Of a DNA stretch of 58,324 nucleotides, positions 15,203-25,342 are shown piece after piece. The stretch is from Candidatus Eisenbergiella merdigallinarum (lineage in GTDB: Bacteria; Bacillota; Clostridia; Lachnospirales; Lachnospiraceae). Below the pieces are notes generated by a model that saw only the letters and a list, made by a program, of their open reading frames with translations, had not been told where the DNA came from and made no database searches. Both the position numbers and the translations under genes were made by a program. Every line of letters begins with the position of its first letter. Position 1 is the first letter of the stretch. The stretch spans positions 1 to 58,324 of the forward strand of contig DWXE01000007.1 of the NCBI GenBank assembly GCA_019119355.1, given 5' to 3'.

Positions 15203-16630
15203 ATGAAATACGAATACAATCCGAAATCGAAATGCGCGGACGAATTCATCAACCATGAGGAGATCGAGGCGACCCTGGAATACGCGCAAAAAAACAGGCA
15301 TAACCGGGAACTGATCGACGGGATCCTCGAGAAGGCCAGACAGCGCAAAGGCCTGAGCCACCGGGACGCGGCGGTGCTGCTGGACTGCGATCTGGAGGAT
15401 AAAAACCGGGAGATCTTCGCCCTGGCGGAGCAGATCAAGAAGGACTTTTACGGAAACCGGATCGTCATGTTCGCGCCCCTGTACCTGTCCAACTACTGCG
15501 TAAACGGCTGCGTCTACTGTCCCTATCACGCCAAAAACCGCCATATTCCCAGGAAGAAGCTGACCCAGGAGGAGATCCGCCGGGAGGTCATCGCCCTGCA
15601 GGACATGGGGCATAAGCGTCTGGCGCTGGAAACCGGGGAGGATCCGGTGAACAACCCCATCGAATACGTGCTGGAGAGCATCAAAACCATATACGGCATC
15701 CGGCATAAGAACGGGGCTATCCGCCGGGTGAACGTCAACATCGCGGCCACCACCGTGGAAAACTACCGCAGGCTTAAGGAAGCGGGCATCGGCACCTACA
15801 TCCTGTTCCAGGAAACCTACCATAAGGAGAGTTATCTGAAGCTGCATCCCACGGGGCCCAAACACGATTACAACTACCATACGGAAGCCATGGACCGGGC
15901 CATGGAGGGAGGCATTGACGACGTGGGCTGCGGCGTGCTGTTCGGGCTGGAGCTCTACCGGTATGAGTTCGCGGGCCTTTTGATGCACGCGGAACATCTG
16001 GAAGCGGTTTACGGCGTGGGCCCCCATACCATCAGCGTGCCGCGGGTCCGCCGGGCGGACGATATCGATCCGGACGTGTTCGACAACGGCATCGACGACG
16101 ATACCTTCGCCAAAATCGTGGCCTGCATCCGGATCGCGGTTCCCTACACGGGGATGATCCTATCCACCAGAGAGAGCCAGAAATGCAGGGAGCGGGTGCT
16201 CCATCTGGGGATTTCCCAGATTTCGGGCGGCTCCCGCACCAGCGTGGGCGGTTATGTGGAGGAGGAACCGGATGACGAAAAATCCGAGCAGTTCGAGGTC
16301 AGCGACCGGCGCTCCCTGGACGAGGTGGTGAACTGGCTCATGGGCATGGGCTATATTCCCAGCTTCTGCACGGCCTGCTACCGGGAAGGGCGCACCGGGG
16401 ACCGCTTCATGTCCCTGTGCAAATCCGGACAGATCCAGAACTGCTGCCTTCCCAACGCCCTCATGACCCTGAAGGAATATCTGATGGATTACGCCTCGGA
16501 GGATACGAGGGAGAAGGGGCTGGAGCTGATCGAAAAGGAAATCCGGAATATTCCCAAAGAACAGGTGCGGCAGATCGTCCGCCATCATCTGGAGGAAATC
16601 GAAAAGGGAAACCGGGATTTCCGGTTCTGA
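15203..16630 (+). CDS. hydG: [FeFe]-hydrogenase maturase HydG
   Basis: Radical SAM tyrosine lyase that splits tyrosine into p-cresol and dehydroglycine and yields the CO and CN- ligands of the H-cluster. It has 475 aa. The radical-SAM cluster is Cys99-x3-Cys103-x2-Cys106 (CVNGCVYCPYH). The C-terminal auxiliary cluster is Cys389-x2-Cys392-x22-Cys415, exactly the CX2CX22C pattern that binds the dangler-iron cluster. GTG 15182 and ATG 15191 are also in frame, but ATG 15203, 5 nt after GGAGG, follows the same ATGGAGGTAAAnATG layout used by valS and matches family length. Confidence 0.97.
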   Translation: MKYEYNPKSKCADEFINHEEIEATLEYAQKNRHNRELIDGILEKARQRKGLSHRDAAVLLDCDLEDKNREIFALAEQIKKDFYGNRIVMFAPLYLSNYCVNGCVYCPYHAKNRHIPRKKLTQEEIRREVIALQDMGHKRLALETGEDPVNNPIEYVLESIKTIYGIRHKNGAIRRVNVNIAATTVENYRRLKEAGIGTYILFQETYHKESYLKLHPTGPKHDYNYHTEAMDRAMEGGIDDVGCGVLFGLELYRYEFAGLLMHAEHLEAVYGVGPHTISVPRVRRADDIDPDVFDNGIDDDTFAKIVACIRIAVPYTGMILSTRESQKCRERVLHLGISQISGGSRTSVGGYVEEEPDDEKSEQFEVSDRRSLDEVVNWLMGMGYIPSFCTACYREGRTGDRFMSLCKSGQIQNCCLPNALMTLKEYLMDYASEDTREKGLELIEKEIRNIPKEQVRQIVRHHLEEIEKGNRDFRF

Positions 16631-16651
16631 CAAAGAAAGGACAAAGGGCTT

Positions 16652-17932
16652 ATGGGACTGAATGAAACGCCGTCTGCCGACCGCGCGCACATCGGCTTTT
16701 TCGGCAGGAAAAACGCGGGAAAATCCAGCGTCATGAACGCGGTGACCGGCCAGGATCTTTCCGTGGTCTCCCCCGTGGGGGGAACCACCACGGATCCGGT
16801 GCAAAAGGCTATGGAAATCCTTCCCCTGGGGCCCGTGGTGCTGCTGGATACGCCGGGGCTGGACGATGAGGGCGAACTTGGGAGCCTTCGGGTGAAAAAG
16901 AGCCTGCAGGCCCTCAATAAGACGGACGCCGCCGTGATCGTCATCGACGGGACGAAGGGCGCAGGGACAGAGGATCTGGAGCTGATGGAGAGGGTCCGGG
17001 GGAAGAAGATCCCGTTTCTGGTGGCCCTGAACAAGGCGGATCTTGTGCCGGAAAGGGAGCGGGAGCGGATCGCCTCCGCCGTCCAAAAGGCCGGAGAAAT
17101 CAAAGGAGGGAAGCCTTCGGCCCCCGTCCTCTGGGTCAGCGCCAAAACGGGGGAGGGAATCGAAGAGCTCAGGGAGACGCTGGCCCGCGCGGCATCTTCG
17201 GGGAAAGAGGAAAGACCTCTGGTCCGCGATCTGATCCGGCCAGGGGATCCTGTGTTCCTGGTCATCCCCATCGATTCCTCCGCGCCCAAAGGCAGGCTGA
17301 TCCTGCCCCAGCAGCAGACCATCCGGGACATCCTGGACGGGGACGGCATCGTGACGGCTGTGAAGGAAACGGGACTTTCCGAAGCCCTGCGAAAAGCGGG
17401 GACAAAGCCGGCGCTGGTGATCACGGACAGCCAGGCGTTTCGAACCGTGGCGGCGCAGACGCCGGAGGAGATTCCCCTGACCTCCTTTTCCATTCTGTTC
17501 GCCCGGTACAAGGGAAATCTGGAGGACGCGGTCCGGGGCGTGCGCGCCCTGGACGGGCTGCGGGACGGGGACCGGGTGCTGATCGCCGAAGGCTGTACCC
17601 ATCATCGGCAGTGCGGGGACATCGGCACGGTGAAACTACCGGCCTGGATCCGCCGCCATACCGGGCGGGAGCTGTCCTTTTCCTTCGTCTCCGGGACGGA
17701 ATTTCCGGAGGATCTGTCGGGGTACGCGCTGGCGGTGCACTGCGGCGGCTGCATGCTCAACGGGCGGGAGATGAAGTACCGGCTGGCCTGCGCCAGGGAC
17801 CAGGGGGTTCCCATGACCAACTACGGCATCCTGATCGCGCACGTGAACGGGATTTTAAAAAGGAGCGTCCGGCCGTTTCCGGACATTTACCGGCTGTTGG
17901 CGGACGCCCCGGAGGGGGATCAGATCACCTGA
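16652..17932 (+). CDS. hydF: [FeFe]-hydrogenase maturation GTPase/scaffold HydF
   Basis: GTPase that carries the diiron subcluster and delivers it to apo-hydrogenase. It has 426 aa. The G1 loop is GRKNAGKS (residues 18-25), G3 is DTPG and G4 is NKAD. The C-terminal 4Fe-4S ligands form the HydF pattern: Cys315-x-His317, about 45 residues, then His363-Cys364-x2-Cys367. It follows hydG by 21 nt and ends the maturation operon. Its last 13 nt overlap the 3' end of the convergent MATE gene, and no intrinsic terminator is visible right after its stop. The hydrogenase structural genes are not in the window. Confidence 0.96.
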   Translation: MGLNETPSADRAHIGFFGRKNAGKSSVMNAVTGQDLSVVSPVGGTTTDPVQKAMEILPLGPVVLLDTPGLDDEGELGSLRVKKSLQALNKTDAAVIVIDGTKGAGTEDLELMERVRGKKIPFLVALNKADLVPERERERIASAVQKAGEIKGGKPSAPVLWVSAKTGEGIEELRETLARAASSGKEERPLVRDLIRPGDPVFLVIPIDSSAPKGRLILPQQQTIRDILDGDGIVTAVKETGLSEALRKAGTKPALVITDSQAFRTVAAQTPEEIPLTSFSILFARYKGNLEDAVRGVRALDGLRDGDRVLIAEGCTHHRQCGDIGTVKLPAWIRRHTGRELSFSFVSGTEFPEDLSGYALAVHCGGCMLNGREMKYRLACARDQGVPMTNYGILIAHVNGILKRSVRPFPDIYRLLADAPEGDQIT

Positions 17933-19278
17933 TGCTCCAGCCATCTGCGGGAGCGAAAGCGGAGCAGGAAGGCTATGCCGCGGACGGTCCAGTCCGTGAA
18001 CATCCCGATCCAGACCCCCATGGGGCCGAAGCCCAGGAAGCGGCAGAGGACGATACAGAGGGTGACGCGGAAGATCCACATGCTGGCGCAGGAGACGATC
18101 ATGGAGAATTTGACGTCCCCTGCGGCGCGCATCCCGTAGGCGGGGATGAAGGCCGGGATCCAGACCAGCGGTTTGACGACGGTGATGGCCGTCATCATCT
18201 GCAGGCACATCCGTGCGCTGACGGCTTCCATGCCGCCCAGGACCGTGATGGGCCAGGAGGCCGCCAGAACGGCCAGGCAGCTGACGATCAGAACCAGCTC
18301 CGCAAACCAGGACAGCTTTTTCACATAGTAAACGGCTTCGTCCTTCCTTCCGGCTCCGATGCACTGGCCCACCACGGTCATCAGGCCGATCCCCACGCCC
18401 ATGGCCGCGATTCCGTTTAAGCTTTCCAGGATATTGGTCATGGCCTGCGCCGCGATGGCCGCGGTGCCCAGGGTGGAAACCGTGGACTGGATCGACAGCT
18501 TTCCGAACTGGAACATGCTGTTTTCCACGCCGGAGGGGATCCCGATGGACAAAATCCGCCTGATCAGGCCCCAGTCGGGACGAATGCGGAAATACCGGCG
18601 GACGCAGATGGGCTGCAGCGGGCTGCGCAGCTGCCAGACCACCACGACGGCGCAGAAGACGCGGGAAATCAGGGTGGAGATGGCCGCGCCGGCCACGCCC
18701 ATACCGAATCCCCAGATCAGGACGGCGTTGCCGAAAATATTCATGAAATTGGAGATGACAGAGATCGTCATCGGCCCTCTGGTGTTGTTCTGGGAACGGA
18801 AGATGGAAGCGCCCGCGTCGTAGAGCCCGATGAAGGGGAAGGACAGAAGGGTGATCAGGAAATAGGTCCGGGAATCCCGCATGACCGATTCTTCCACGGA
18901 ACCGAAGATCAGACGCAGCAGAGGATTTTTGAAAATCAGGCAGAACAGGGAGAGGGCGCAGGACAGAGACAGGGTGATGAACAGCACCTGCGCGGCGGCC
19001 CGGTTCGCCTCCCGGCGATTGTGGCTTCCCAGGTATTGGGAACACAGGATCGCGCCGCCTGCGGCCAGAGCAGAAAACGCCTGGATGACCAGGACGTTGA
19101 TGGAGTCCACCAGGGAGACGGCGGAGATCGCGGAGGATCCCACATTGCTGACCATGATGGTATCCACGGTCCCCATCAGGGACGACAGCAGCTGTTCGAC
19201 CATGATGGGGATCAAAAGCCTGCGCAGGCTTTTGGCAGAAAACAGATGTTGGACGTTCTCTTTTTTATGGATCGGCAT
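17920..19278 (-). CDS. MATE family efflux transporter
   Basis: Twelve-helix multidrug/toxin extrusion protein of 452 aa (NorM/DinF-like), expected to export cationic compounds with Na+ or H+. The N-terminal helix reads LLIPIMVEQLLSSLMGTVDTIMVSNVGSS, shortened here to its key part VEQLLSSLMGTVDTIMVSN. A second half-repeat begins near GIPSGVENSMFQFGKLSIQS. Start ATG at 19278 follows GGAGGAAT. It is last of the minus-strand trkA-trkH-MATE run, 36 nt after trkH. The substrate cannot be told from sequence. Confidence 0.92.
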   Translation of the reverse strand: MPIHKKENVQHLFSAKSLRRLLIPIMVEQLLSSLMGTVDTIMVSNVGSSAISAVSLVDSINVLVIQAFSALAAGGAILCSQYLGSHNRREANRAAAQVLFITLSLSCALSLFCLIFKNPLLRLIFGSVEESVMRDSRTYFLITLLSFPFIGLYDAGASIFRSQNNTRGPMTISVISNFMNIFGNAVLIWGFGMGVAGAAISTLISRVFCAVVVVWQLRSPLQPICVRRYFRIRPDWGLIRRILSIGIPSGVENSMFQFGKLSIQSTVSTLGTAAIAAQAMTNILESLNGIAAMGVGIGLMTVVGQCIGAGRKDEAVYYVKKLSWFAELVLIVSCLAVLAASWPITVLGGMEAVSARMCLQMMTAITVVKPLVWIPAFIPAYGMRAAGDVKFSMIVSCASMWIFRVTLCIVLCRFLGFGPMGVWIGMFTDWTVRGIAFLLRFRSRRWLEHQVI

Positions 19279-19314
19279 GGGGATTCCTCCGTTTTTTTCT
19301 GTCCGGGAAAGGGA

Positions 19315-20754
19315 TCAGAACTTCTTCCAGGTGCTTCTCATGAAGAGGAGGAGCAGGGGGAACAGTTCCAGCCGGCCGGCCAGCATGTCAAAAGTCAGAA
19401 CCAGCTTGGAAAAGTTGGAAAATCCGGAAAAGTTTCCCAGAGGGCCAACCAGCTCCAGGCCGGGACCGATGTTGTTCAGCGTGGCGGCCACGGCGGTGAA
19501 AGTGGTGATCATGCCGGCGTTGTCAAAGGCCACCAGAAGGATGGAAAAGGAAAACAGCAGCAGATAGACGATCAGGAACACGTTGGTGGAGCGGACGACC
19601 TCGTGCTCCACGGCCTTGCCGTCGATCTGGATTTTTTTTATGCTCTTCGGATGCAGGAGCTGTCTCAGCTCCTTCTTTACGGTTTTGAGCATGATCACGA
19701 AACGGGATACCTTGATGCCGCCGCCGGTGCTCCCCGCGCAGGCGCCGATGAACATCAGGATGACCAGGATCGTCCGGGAAAATTCCGGCCACAGGTTGAA
19801 GTCCGCAGTGGCATATCCCGTGGTGGTGATGATGGAGCCCACCTGGAAGGCCGCCTGCTGAAACGCCTGCCAGAAGTGATCGAAGGATCCCCGGATGTTG
19901 ACGGAGATCAGCAGAACGGAAGCCAGAATGATGAGAAAATAGGCCCTCACCTCCTCGCTCTGGAGAGCCTGACGCCCCTTTTTCATCAGGATCAGGAAAT
20001 AGAAGTTGAAATTGACGCCGAAAAGGATCATGAAGATGGTGACCACAACCTGCAGATAGACGCTGTAACCGGCCATGCTGTCGTTTCTGATCCCGAAGCC
20101 GCCCGTTCCGGCGGTGCCGAAGGAGATGGTCAGGGAATCGAACAGGGGCATGCCTCCCGCCAGCAGGAGGACGATTTCCAGAACCGTCATGAAAATATAA
20201 ATCTGGTAGAGGATCCTGGCGGTGGAGCGCACTTTGGGAACCAGACGGCTGACGGAGGGCCCGGGGCTTTCCGCTTTCATCAGGTTCATATGGCTGCCGC
20301 CGGACAGAGGGGCCAGGATCAGCAGGAAAACCAGCACGCCCATGCCGCCGATCCAGTGGGTGAAGCTGCGCCAGAACAGGATGCACCGGGGCAGGGATTC
20401 CACTTCGGAAAAGATGCTGGCGCCGGTGGTGGTAAATCCGGAAACCGTTTCGAACAGCGCGTCCACGGGATTGGAGAGGACGCCTGAAAACAAAAAGGGA
20501 AGAGCGCCCATGCAGCTGAGCACGACCCAGCTCAAGGCGGTGGAAACGAACCCTTCCCGCAGATAGAAAACGCGGCTGGAGGGTTTGCGCAGCGTCAGGG
20601 GCAGGCCGATGGCCAGACACAGCAGGATGGAGAGCAAAAAGGACCATCCCGCCCGTTCTCCGTAAATGAGGGCGGTAATGCAGCCCAGGCTCATGAAGGC
20701 GGCTTCCAGATTCAGGACCCAGCCGATGATATAAAAGACGAGGGAATAATTCAT
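19315..20754 (-). CDS. trkH: TrkH/KtrB-type potassium channel subunit
   Basis: Membrane subunit of a K+ uptake system; it conducts K+ while the RCK protein gates it. It has 479 aa. The four M1-P-M2 repeats are visible through their selectivity-filter loops: TTTGAS, GTAGTGGFG, TTTGYAT and NNIGPGLE. The third carries the full TGY form and the rest keep the single conserved glycine. It lies 10 nt after trkA, so the pore and gate are co-transcribed. Confidence 0.94.
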   Translation of the reverse strand: MNYSLVFYIIGWVLNLEAAFMSLGCITALIYGERAGWSFLLSILLCLAIGLPLTLRKPSSRVFYLREGFVSTALSWVVLSCMGALPFLFSGVLSNPVDALFETVSGFTTTGASIFSEVESLPRCILFWRSFTHWIGGMGVLVFLLILAPLSGGSHMNLMKAESPGPSVSRLVPKVRSTARILYQIYIFMTVLEIVLLLAGGMPLFDSLTISFGTAGTGGFGIRNDSMAGYSVYLQVVVTIFMILFGVNFNFYFLILMKKGRQALQSEEVRAYFLIILASVLLISVNIRGSFDHFWQAFQQAAFQVGSIITTTGYATADFNLWPEFSRTILVILMFIGACAGSTGGGIKVSRFVIMLKTVKKELRQLLHPKSIKKIQIDGKAVEHEVVRSTNVFLIVYLLLFSFSILLVAFDNAGMITTFTAVAATLNNIGPGLELVGPLGNFSGFSNFSKLVLTFDMLAGRLELFPLLLLFMRSTWKKF

Positions 20755-20764
20755 GTCAGATTGC

Positions 20765-22123
20765 CTACTTTCTCAAGATGTCCTGAATGTCCCGAAGCCC
20801 CTTCCGGGTGGTGACCACGATGACGGTATCGCCTACCTGAATGCTGTCCTGACCGCGGGGGATGCGGACCTTTCCCTTCCGGTTGATGCAGCAGATCAGG
20901 AGATTGGACTGGGTTTTCAGCTCCGCCAGAGGGACGTCGGTGACAGAGGACTTTTCGCGGATGACGAATTCCAGCGCTTCGGCCCGGTTATCCAGAATCT
21001 GATAGAGCGTCTCCACGTTGCTCCCGATGGAGTTGGAGATGGCCCGGATGTACTGGAGGATATAGTCCGCGATCAGGTATTTGGGATAGACCACGCTGCC
21101 GATATCCAGATTGTTGATGATCTCGGTAAAGGCGATTTTGTTGACCTTCGTCACCAGCTTGGCCTTTGAATTTTCCTTCGCGAACAGGGAAAGAAGGACG
21201 TTTTCCTCGTCCAGATTGGTCAGGGTCACGAAGGATTCCGCCTCGGCCAGACCTTCCTCCAAAAGCAGCTGCTTGTCCGTTCCGTCCCCGTAAATGATGG
21301 TGGCTTCGGGCAGCAGCTCGCTGAGCTGTTCGCAGCGTTCCCGGTTGTTTTCCACGATGCGGACGTCGATCTTCATTCCCTGCAGGGAACGGGCGGTATA
21401 GTAGGCGATGGTGCCGCCGCCGACGATCATGGTATTGCGGACCTGATTGGTCTTCAGGCCGATGTTTTTAAAGAAAGCGGCAGCGTGGGAGGGGGAAGCC
21501 ATGATGGACAAAAGATCGTTGTCCTTCAGGACAAAATTTCCGTCCGGAATCGAGACCTCGTTGCCGCGTTCCACCGCGCAGATCAGGATATCGCTGTTGG
21601 TCTTCGATGAAATCTGATGAATGGGCAGGTCGTTCAGATGAAACTCCGGACGAATCCGGAATTTCAGCAGCTCCACCCTGCCCTTGGCGAAGGTGTCGAT
21701 CTTGATGGCGGAGGGAAAACGGAGCAATCTGGAAATTTCGGCGGCGGCCGTCAGCTCCGGATTGATGATCATGGAGAGCCCGAGCTTTTCCTTGATGAAG
21801 GAGAGCTCCTTGTTGTAAATGGGATTGCGGACCCTTGCGATGGTATGGCAATCGCCCGCTTTTTTGGCGATCAGGCAGCACAGCAGGTTGAGCTCGTCCG
21901 AACCGGTGACGGCGATTAGGATGTCGGCGTCCTCCACGCCGGCTTCCAGCTGCGTGTTGATGCTGGCTCCGTTTCCCAAAATGCGCAGTCCGTCCAGGGA
22001 TTCCGGAATGGACTGCAGTTTTTGGGAGGAAGAATCCACCAGCACGACATCGTGATTTTCGGCGGAGAGCAGTTCGGCCAGCGTGAGGCCGACTTTCCCG
22101 CACCCGATGATGATGATTTTCAT
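20765..22123 (-). CDS. trkA: Trk potassium uptake regulator TrkA
   Basis: Cytoplasmic ring-forming RCK protein that gates TrkH according to NAD(H)/nucleotide state. It has 452 aa, with two tandem RCK modules: the first Rossmann motif is MKIIIIGCGKVG and the second is NTMIVGGGTIAYYTA, each followed by a TrkA-C subdomain. The frame is open upstream to 22264, but the ATG at 22123 gives the canonical MKIIII start with AAAGGA nearby. A GCTGC-TTTT-GCAGC hairpin sits just upstream of the ribosome-binding site in the leader. Confidence 0.95.
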   Translation of the reverse strand: MKIIIIGCGKVGLTLAELLSAENHDVVLVDSSSQKLQSIPESLDGLRILGNGASINTQLEAGVEDADILIAVTGSDELNLLCCLIAKKAGDCHTIARVRNPIYNKELSFIKEKLGLSMIINPELTAAAEISRLLRFPSAIKIDTFAKGRVELLKFRIRPEFHLNDLPIHQISSKTNSDILICAVERGNEVSIPDGNFVLKDNDLLSIMASPSHAAAFFKNIGLKTNQVRNTMIVGGGTIAYYTARSLQGMKIDVRIVENNRERCEQLSELLPEATIIYGDGTDKQLLLEEGLAEAESFVTLTNLDEENVLLSLFAKENSKAKLVTKVNKIAFTEIINNLDIGSVVYPKYLIADYILQYIRAISNSIGSNVETLYQILDNRAEALEFVIREKSSVTDVPLAELKTQSNLLICCINRKGKVRIPRGQDSIQVGDTVIVVTTRKGLRDIQDILRK

Positions 22124-22196
22124 ATCCCGTTCCTTTCGCTGCAAAAGCAGCTGTCCTTTGTCCATAAAAATAGAAAGATCATTGAAATACGCAACT

Positions 22197-22224
22197 ATTA
22201 TATCACTAACGTTACAGAATGCAA
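22197..22224 (-). promoter_or_regulatory. trkA-trkH-MATE promoter
   Basis: On the minus strand, TTGCAT (complement of 22219-22224), a 16-nt spacer and a perfect TATAAT (complement of 22197-22202). It is divergent from the valS promoter 22 bp away. Confidence 0.65.
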
Positions 22225-22245
22225 TTTGAATTTTTTGCGCGGGTC

Positions 22246-22274
22246 TTGACAAACGGCAGCGCATTCATTATAGT
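22246..22274 (+). promoter_or_regulatory. valS promoter
   Basis: Perfect TTGACA at 22246-22251, a 17-nt spacer and TATAGT at 22269-22274, driving the T-box leader. Confidence 0.8.
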
Positions 22275-22283
22275 GTAACTATT

Positions 22284-22622
22284 CACAAGGATGAAAGGTG
22301 AGGACGGAGAGGAGTACGCAGATTGCCGGCTGTCAGAGAGGATGCCCCATCGGCTGTAAGGGCGTTTCAGCGCGGGATGCGGAACGTGGCTTCGGAACCG
22401 AAAAGCCCAACGGCGCGGCCTGCCGGCATGGCGGCGTGCGTTTTCAGTAGGCGTTTCCGGCTGATCCCCGTTACAGGATTTGGCCTTCCGGATGCGGGAG
22501 GCGGCAACGAGGCTGTCCGCCATACATGATGTTAGATATGGGAAGGATGGGACGGCGAACAAAGGTGGTACCGCGGATTGAACGCCCTTTGAAGAGCTTT
22601 GGCTCGTCAAAGGGCGTCTTTT
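22284..22622 (+). promoter_or_regulatory. T-box leader of valS (tRNA-Val sensing)
   Basis: The invariant T-box AAAGGTGGTACCGCGG lies at 22561-22576. It is followed by a terminator: ACGCCCTTTGA (22582-22592) pairing with TCAAAGGGCGT (22607-22617), then CTTTT. Stem I features are present (GAGGAGTACGCAG, then CAGAGAGG). The codon in the likely specifier loop reads GTG (22386-22388, after GGAAC), a valine codon, consistent with the downstream gene. Uncharged tRNA-Val should favour antitermination. Confidence 0.92.
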
Positions 22623-22649
22623 AATGCGGCGAAAAAAATGGAGGTAAAG

Positions 22650-25328
22650 ATGAGCAGTCAAATGGCGAAGACCTACGATCCTCACGGGATCGAGGACAAA
22701 ATTTATCAGAGATGGCTGGAGAAGAAGTATTTTCATGCAGAGGTGGATCGCTCCAGAAAACCGTTTACCATCGTGATCCCCCCCCCGAACATCACGGGGC
22801 AGCTGCACATGGGGCACGCGCTGGACAACACCATGCAGGATATCCTGATCCGGTTCAAGCGGATGCAGGGCTACAACGCCCTCTGGCAGCCGGGCACGGA
22901 TCACGCCAGCATCGCCACGGAAGTCAAGATCATCGAAAACCTGAAAAAGGAAGGGATCGATAAGCACGACCTGGGCCGGGAAGGCTTCCTGAAAAAGGCC
23001 TGGGAGTGGAAGGCGGAGTACGGCGGGCGGATCATCAATCAGCTCAAAAAGCTGGGCTCCTCCTGCGACTGGGACCGGGAGCGCTTCACCATGGACGAGG
23101 GATGCAACCGCGCCGTGACGGAAGTGTTCTGCAAGATGCACGAAAAGGGATGGATCTATAAGGGCAACCGCATCGGGAACTGGTGTCCGGTGTGCAAAAC
23201 GTCCATCTCCGACGCGGAAGTGGTGTATGAAGAGCAGGCCGGGCATTTCTGGCACATCAAATATCCGCTGATCGGGGAAGACGGCAGCGTCAGCGAAACG
23301 GAATTTCTGGAATTCGCCACCACCCGTCCGGAGACCATGCTGGGGGACACCGCGGTGGCGGTCAATCCGGAGGATGAAAGATATGCGAACCTGGTGGGCA
23401 GAAAGCTCCTTTTGCCCATCGTCAACCGGGAAATCCCCATCGTGGCGGATTCCTACGTGGATATGGAATTCGGAACCGGCGTGGTGAAAATTACCCCGGC
23501 CCACGACCCCAATGACTTCGAGGTGGGGAAACGCCATAACCTTCCGGAAATCAACATCTTAAACGACGACGCCACCATCAACGAAAACGGCGGGAAATAC
23601 TGCGGGATGGACCGTTACGAGGCCAGAAAGGCCATCGTGGAGGAATTGAAGGAGCTGGGACTTTTCGTCGGGATCGAAGATCATACCCACAACGTGGGCA
23701 CCCATGACCGCTGCGGGACCACCATCGAGCCCATGATCAAAAAGCAGTGGTTCGTGAAGATGGACGAGCTGATCAAACCCGCGGTGAAGGCCGTGAAGGA
23801 CGGGGAAATCCGCCTGGTGCCGGAGCGGATGGAAAAGGTCTACTTCAACTGGACGGATAACATCAAGGACTGGTGCATTTCCAGACAGCTGTGGTGGGGG
23901 CACCGGATCCCCGCCTATTACTGCGACGAATGCGGGGAGACCGTGGTGGCCGAAAAGATGCCCTCCGTCTGCCCGAAGTGCGGAGGCACCCATTTCACGC
24001 AGGATCCGGATACCCTGGACACCTGGTTTTCTTCCGCCCTCTGGCCCTTCTCCACGCTGGGATGGCCGGATCAGACGGAAGATCTGAAATATTTCTATCC
24101 CACGGACGTTCTGGTGACGGGCTACGATATCATCTTTTTCTGGGTCATCCGGATGATTTTCTCCGGATATGAACAGATGGGGGAAAAGCCCTTCCATACC
24201 GTGCTGTTCCACGGGCTGGTGAGGGACGCGCAGGGGCGCAAGATGAGCAAGTCCCTGGGCAACGGCATCGATCCGCTGGAGATCATCGACAAATACGGGG
24301 CGGACGCCCTGCGCCTGACCCTGATCACCGGAAACGCGCCGGGCAACGACATGCGCTTTTATCTGGAGCGGGTGGAAGCCAACCGGAACTTCGCAAACAA
24401 GGTCTGGAACGCGTCCCGTTTCATCCTGATGAACATGGAAGGAAAGGAAATCGGGGCGGACGCCGCCGGACATCTGGAGCCCGCGGACAAATGGATCCTG
24501 TCCCGCTTAAACCATGTGATCCGGGAAGTGACGGACAACATGGAGAGCTACGAGCTGGGCATCGCGGTGCAGAAGGTCTACGATTTCATCTGGGATGAAT
24601 TCTGCGACTGGTATATCGAAATGGTCAAGCCCAGGCTGTATGCGGCGGACGATGCGAAGAGCCAGCAGGCCGCGCTGTGGACCTTAAGAACGGTCCTCAT
24701 CGACGCGCTGAAGCTGCTGCATCCCTATATGCCCTTCATCACGGAGGAGATTTTCGGCAGCATCCAGTCCGAAGAGGAATCCATCATGATCTCTTCCTGG
24801 CCCGTTTACCGCAAGGACCGGGAGTTCGAAAAGGAGGAGAGGCAGATCGGCCTGATCAAGGAAGCGGTGCGCCAGATCCGCAACGTGCGCACGGGCATGA
24901 ACGTGCCCCCGTCCAAAAAGGCACACATCTTCGTAGTGAGCCAGGATCAGGAAGCCATGAGCGCCTTCGAAGAAGGAAAGCTGTTCTTCTCTTCCCTGGC
25001 GGGCGCGTCCCGGGTAACGGTGCAGACGGACAGGGCAGGAATCGCCCAGGACGCCGTTTCCGTGGTGATCCCTAACGCGGTGCTCTACATTCCTTTCGCC
25101 GAGCTGGTGGACCTTTCCCAGGAAATCGAGCGCCTGGAAAAGGAAGAAAAGCGCCTGGAAGGGGAACTGGCCCGCGTGGCGGGAATGCTGGGCAACGAGA
25201 AATTCCTGAGCAGGGCCCCGGAGAAAAAGATCGCGGAAGAAAAGGCGAAGCAGGAAAAATATGCTCAGATGATGGAACAGGTAAAAGAACGGCTGAGCCA
25301 GCTTAAAAACCAGGCCGCCCGGGCATAA
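22650..25328 (+). CDS. valS: Valyl-tRNA synthetase
   Basis: Class I aminoacyl-tRNA synthetase charging tRNA-Val, with an editing domain that removes mischarged threonine. It has 892 aa, within the family range. The HIGH motif is HMGH (residues 53-56) in [17 protein letters not shown], and the second signature is KMSKS (531-535). The C-terminal ~65 residues (from about [20 protein letters not shown]) form the coiled-coil tRNA arm. An in-frame start at 22599 lies inside the terminator; ATG 22650, 5 nt after GGAGG, is correct. Controlled by the T-box leader. Confidence 0.98.
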   Translation: MSSQMAKTYDPHGIEDKIYQRWLEKKYFHAEVDRSRKPFTIVIPPPNITGQLHMGHALDNTMQDILIRFKRMQGYNALWQPGTDHASIATEVKIIENLKKEGIDKHDLGREGFLKKAWEWKAEYGGRIINQLKKLGSSCDWDRERFTMDEGCNRAVTEVFCKMHEKGWIYKGNRIGNWCPVCKTSISDAEVVYEEQAGHFWHIKYPLIGEDGSVSETEFLEFATTRPETMLGDTAVAVNPEDERYANLVGRKLLLPIVNREIPIVADSYVDMEFGTGVVKITPAHDPNDFEVGKRHNLPEINILNDDATINENGGKYCGMDRYEARKAIVEELKELGLFVGIEDHTHNVGTHDRCGTTIEPMIKKQWFVKMDELIKPAVKAVKDGEIRLVPERMEKVYFNWTDNIKDWCISRQLWWGHRIPAYYCDECGETVVAEKMPSVCPKCGGTHFTQDPDTLDTWFSSALWPFSTLGWPDQTEDLKYFYPTDVLVTGYDIIFFWVIRMIFSGYEQMGEKPFHTVLFHGLVRDAQGRKMSKSLGNGIDPLEIIDKYGADALRLTLITGNAPGNDMRFYLERVEANRNFANKVWNASRFILMNMEGKEIGADAAGHLEPADKWILSRLNHVIREVTDNMESYELGIAVQKVYDFIWDEFCDWYIEMVKPRLYAADDAKSQQAALWTLRTVLIDALKLLHPYMPFITEEIFGSIQSEEESIMISSWPVYRKDREFEKEERQIGLIKEAVRQIRNVRTGMNVPPSKKAHIFVVSQDQEAMSAFEEGKLFFSSLAGASRVTVQTDRAGIAQDAVSVVIPNAVLYIPFAELVDLSQEIERLEKEEKRLEGELARVAGMLGNEKFLSRAPEKKIAEEKAKQEKYAQMMEQVKERLSQLKNQAARA

Positions 25329-25342
25329 ACGGGAGCGGATTC

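Noticed and set aside
14009..16027. 672-codon minus-strand open frame opposite hydE and hydG
   Set aside because: Shadow of two radical SAM genes with intact cluster motifs.
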